Positions 62,457-64,000 of a stretch of DNA of 64,000 nt are shown here, in pieces. A program made the position numbers and the translations under genes. Positions within the stretch are counted from its first letter, which is position 1, and each line of letters starts with the position of its first letter. The stretch spans positions 2,914,001-2,978,000 of the forward strand of contig NZ_CP053836.1 in the NCBI RefSeq assembly GCF_013201825.1, in the 5' to 3' direction. This DNA comes from Halarcobacter ebronensis (lineage in GTDB: Bacteria; Campylobacterota; Campylobacteria; Campylobacterales; Arcobacteraceae). Under the pieces are notes generated by a model, which searched no databases, had not been told where the DNA came from, and saw only the letters and a program-made list of their open reading frames with translations.

Positions 62457-62806
62457 TGATTCAGTTTTTCCTTTAACTCATTGTAGAATTTTTCTTTATT
62501 TAGTTTATCTTTAAATTCAATTTCGTAGTCATCATTTATTATAATTGTTAGTGCTCTATCATCAAGTTTTTTTATATCTTTTAACTTTATACTTTTTTTA
62601 TTGTTTTTTAAATCTACTTCAAAACTATTTTCAACTTCCATCACCTCATCGCCACAAATTCCCTTGTAACTACCTTTAGAATAAACAATATTTTCACACT
62701 TCTTATCCTTGAAATGATCTTCAATTTTGTGCATATTTGAACTATCCATCATATTTAAAACTATTACAATGGTTGCCACAATTCCTACTAAAATCATAAA
62801 AATCAT
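62453..62806 (-). CDS. small single-pass membrane protein, unknown function
   Basis: Protein of 117 residues from ATG 62806; a TTG at 62818 is in frame, but GGAG stands six bases before the ATG. One transmembrane helix (about 2-19) is followed by a cytoplasmic-looking domain of alternating strands rich in Lys, Asp and Glu (VDLKNNKKSIKLKDIKKLD, then IIINDDYEIEF), which recalls small beta domains such as bacterial PH folds. It is coupled to the AAA+ ATPase gene and may tether or recruit it. No family is assigned. Confidence 0.6.
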   Translation of the reverse strand: MIFMILVGIVATIVIVLNMMDSSNMHKIEDHFKDKKCENIVYSKGSYKGICGDEVMEVENSFEVDLKNNKKSIKLKDIKKLDDRALTIIINDDYEIEFKDKLNKEKFYNELKEKLNQ

Positions 62807-62907
62807 AAAAAACTCCAATTCAATTAAACATCTTATATATTACTACAATTTCTTTAAATCTATTCAATATCTGGTGTACTTTTTGTAACCAGCAAGTAGT
62901 TCTACTT

Positions 62908-63831
62908 TTAGTTTAGATATTGTAAAAAACCTAAAATAAATGAAACAGTAAAGAGAGAAAAAAGTGTCTCAAAAGTGATAATAGAAGCCATAAGATTTGT
63001 ATCTCCTCCAAGCTGTCTAGCTAAAATAAAAGAGGAAGATGCTGTTGGCATTGCTGCAAAAATTACAAGTATTGTCATTAAAGAAGAATCAAGAGAAAAA
63101 AGTTCTCCAATAAAAAACATCACTAAAGGCATAAGAATAAGTTTTAGTGCTGAAGAGATTATTAACTCCAATTTTGCTTCTTTTACTGAGTTTAAATCTA
63201 AAGCAAATCCAATTGACAAAAGTCCAAGAGGAAGTGCTGTTGCACTAAGTATCTCTAAAAATTTAACTGCAACAATTGGCATATAAAAATCAAAATAGTT
63301 TATTCCTCCGCCAATTAGACAAGCTACAATCAAAGGATTCTTTACGATTGATTTAATCATACCCATAAAGGTTGCTTTTGTATCATTTACATAAAAAGCA
63401 AAAACAGTTATGCATATTACATTTATAATTGGTATTGCAAAGGTTATAAGAAGTGCAGCTAATGCTATACCTTCATCCCCTAAAATTGCAGAGACTAGAC
63501 CTAAAAAAACATAAGTATTAAATCTAATAGCACCTTGAACAACTGAACTAAAAGCAGCCCCTGAAGATTTCATCTTAAAGTTTATTATTATACTTATAAC
63601 AAGAATGGCAAAAATCGCTAATATTCCAGTTACAACAAAATCAAAAGCTTCAAGATTGTTCAAGTTTGCAGTTGAGAGTTTAAAAACCAAAAGCGCTGGC
63701 ATAAGAATAAAATATGTCAATTTATCTGCATTCTTCCAAAATTCGGAAGAGGGAAAATCAATTTTTTTAAATGAAAATCCTGTTAAAATAAGTAAAAATA
63801 TTGGAATAAGTGCAGTTAAAATATGTTCCAT
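62908..63831 (-). CDS. AEC-family (auxin efflux carrier-like) permease
   Basis: Integral membrane protein of 307 residues with about ten helices. The start ILTALIPIFLLILTGFSFKK and the internal LIVACLIGGGINYF and IFAAMPTASSSFILARQLGG blocks match the AEC/Mem_trans family, which exports or takes up small organic acids such as malate. Substrate unknown. The 89 bases before the small membrane-protein gene and the 89 bases upstream of its start show nothing distinctive. Confidence 0.8.
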   Translation of the reverse strand: MEHILTALIPIFLLILTGFSFKKIDFPSSEFWKNADKLTYFILMPALLVFKLSTANLNNLEAFDFVVTGILAIFAILVISIIINFKMKSSGAAFSSVVQGAIRFNTYVFLGLVSAILGDEGIALAALLITFAIPIINVICITVFAFYVNDTKATFMGMIKSIVKNPLIVACLIGGGINYFDFYMPIVAVKFLEILSATALPLGLLSIGFALDLNSVKEAKLELIISSALKLILMPLVMFFIGELFSLDSSLMTILVIFAAMPTASSSFILARQLGGDTNLMASIITFETLFSLFTVSFILGFLQYLN

Positions 63832-63911
63832 AAACTCTTCTATTAAAAAATTAAAGAGAAATTATATCTTATCTTTTTTGAAAATAATAATTTTATACTC
63901 TCTTTTGTAGT

Positions 63912-63934
63912 TTGCAAAGATTAAATCTTTGCAA
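63912..63934. repeat. 23-base palindrome at the end of the truncated gene
   Basis: TTGCAAAGATT-A-AATCTTTGCAA, two perfect 11-base arms around one base, overlapping the stop codon at 63921-63923. It would form a hairpin in the transcript of the upstream minus-strand gene. No T run follows on that strand. Confidence 0.5.
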
Positions 63935-64000
63935 GCTTTCCTAACTGTTCTAAAATATTGTTTGCACTCTCTTCATTTAGAGGTTTATCATAACTTGTTA
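63921..64000 (-). CDS. C-terminal end of an unidentified gene (cut by window)
   Basis: The last 25 or so codons of a minus-strand frame reach the window edge and end at TAA 63921-63923, with the residues EESANNILEQLGKLAKI visible. The stretch looks like an amphipathic helix. Too little is present to name a family. A strong palindrome sits on its stop codon. Confidence 0.5.
   Translation of the reverse strand, partial: TSYDKPLNEESANNILEQLGKLAKI

Noticed and set aside
1-64000. CRISPR arrays, rRNA and tRNA genes
   Set aside because: No regularly spaced repeats, rRNA-like segments or tRNA cloverleaf sequences were noticed on reading both strands.

Overview
The window is AT-rich DNA from a member of the Campylobacterota, most likely an Arcobacter relative (Arcobacteraceae). 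The evidence is the short tandem flagellins next to a Maf (DUF115) gene, a recA-eno-FtsB-like-AMIN gene order also found in Helicobacter/Campylobacter, a futalosine-pathway mqnD gene, and a complete nuo operon in which NuoE and NuoF are replaced by the cofactor-less pair typical of this phylum. Genus is an inference; no rRNA or tRNA gene was seen.

Layout. 1-1058 (minus) is a 3'-truncated Suv3-like helicase, divergent from trmA (1123-2244). Two 282-residue flagellin genes follow (2296-3144 and 3423-4271), the first ending in a strong hairpin terminator. From 4293 to 35369 lie 29 genes, all on the minus strand and mostly overlapping or only a few bases apart, which read as a surface-glycan, probably flagellin-glycosylation, island. 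Transcription of the island probably starts near 35400 and ends at the bidirectional hairpin it shares with the second flagellin. Next come orf67, recA, eno, an FtsB-like gene and an AMIN-domain gene (plus strand); then, on the minus strand, a cation/proton antiporter, bioB, a phosphoesterase, topA, murB and mqnD; a lone flavodoxin-fold gene (plus); the 14-gene nuo operon (46562-60549, minus); and finally an AAA+ ATPase with a small membrane protein, an AEC-family transporter and the end of a truncated gene.

How the island may work. Its promoter-proximal genes form what looks like a nonulosonic-acid module: a CBS-domain/type II phosphomannose isomerase fusion, a sialic-acid-synthase-like enzyme without the SAF domain, and a CMP-sugar synthetase fused to a HAD phosphatase. 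The simplest reading is mannose-6-phosphate to KDN-9-phosphate to KDN to CMP-KDN, rather than the pseudaminic or legionaminic route, whose enzymes are absent here. A second block (23064-28948) combines three radical SAM proteins, a two-piece transketolase whose small subunit stops after the pyrimidine domain, a sugar-nucleotide SDR and a methyltransferase. A fourth radical SAM gene (18402) lies next to an aminotransferase and an acetyltransferase. Eight methyltransferases, an asparagine-synthase-like amidotransferase, a UDP-galactopyranose-mutase-like enzyme and six predicted glycosyltransferases (counting the DUF354 protein) complete it. No flippase, polymerase or ligase was found, which suits stepwise glycosylation in the cytoplasm with Maf attaching the first sugar to flagellin. 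The radical SAM/transketolase block is the best candidate for an undescribed sugar-building pathway.
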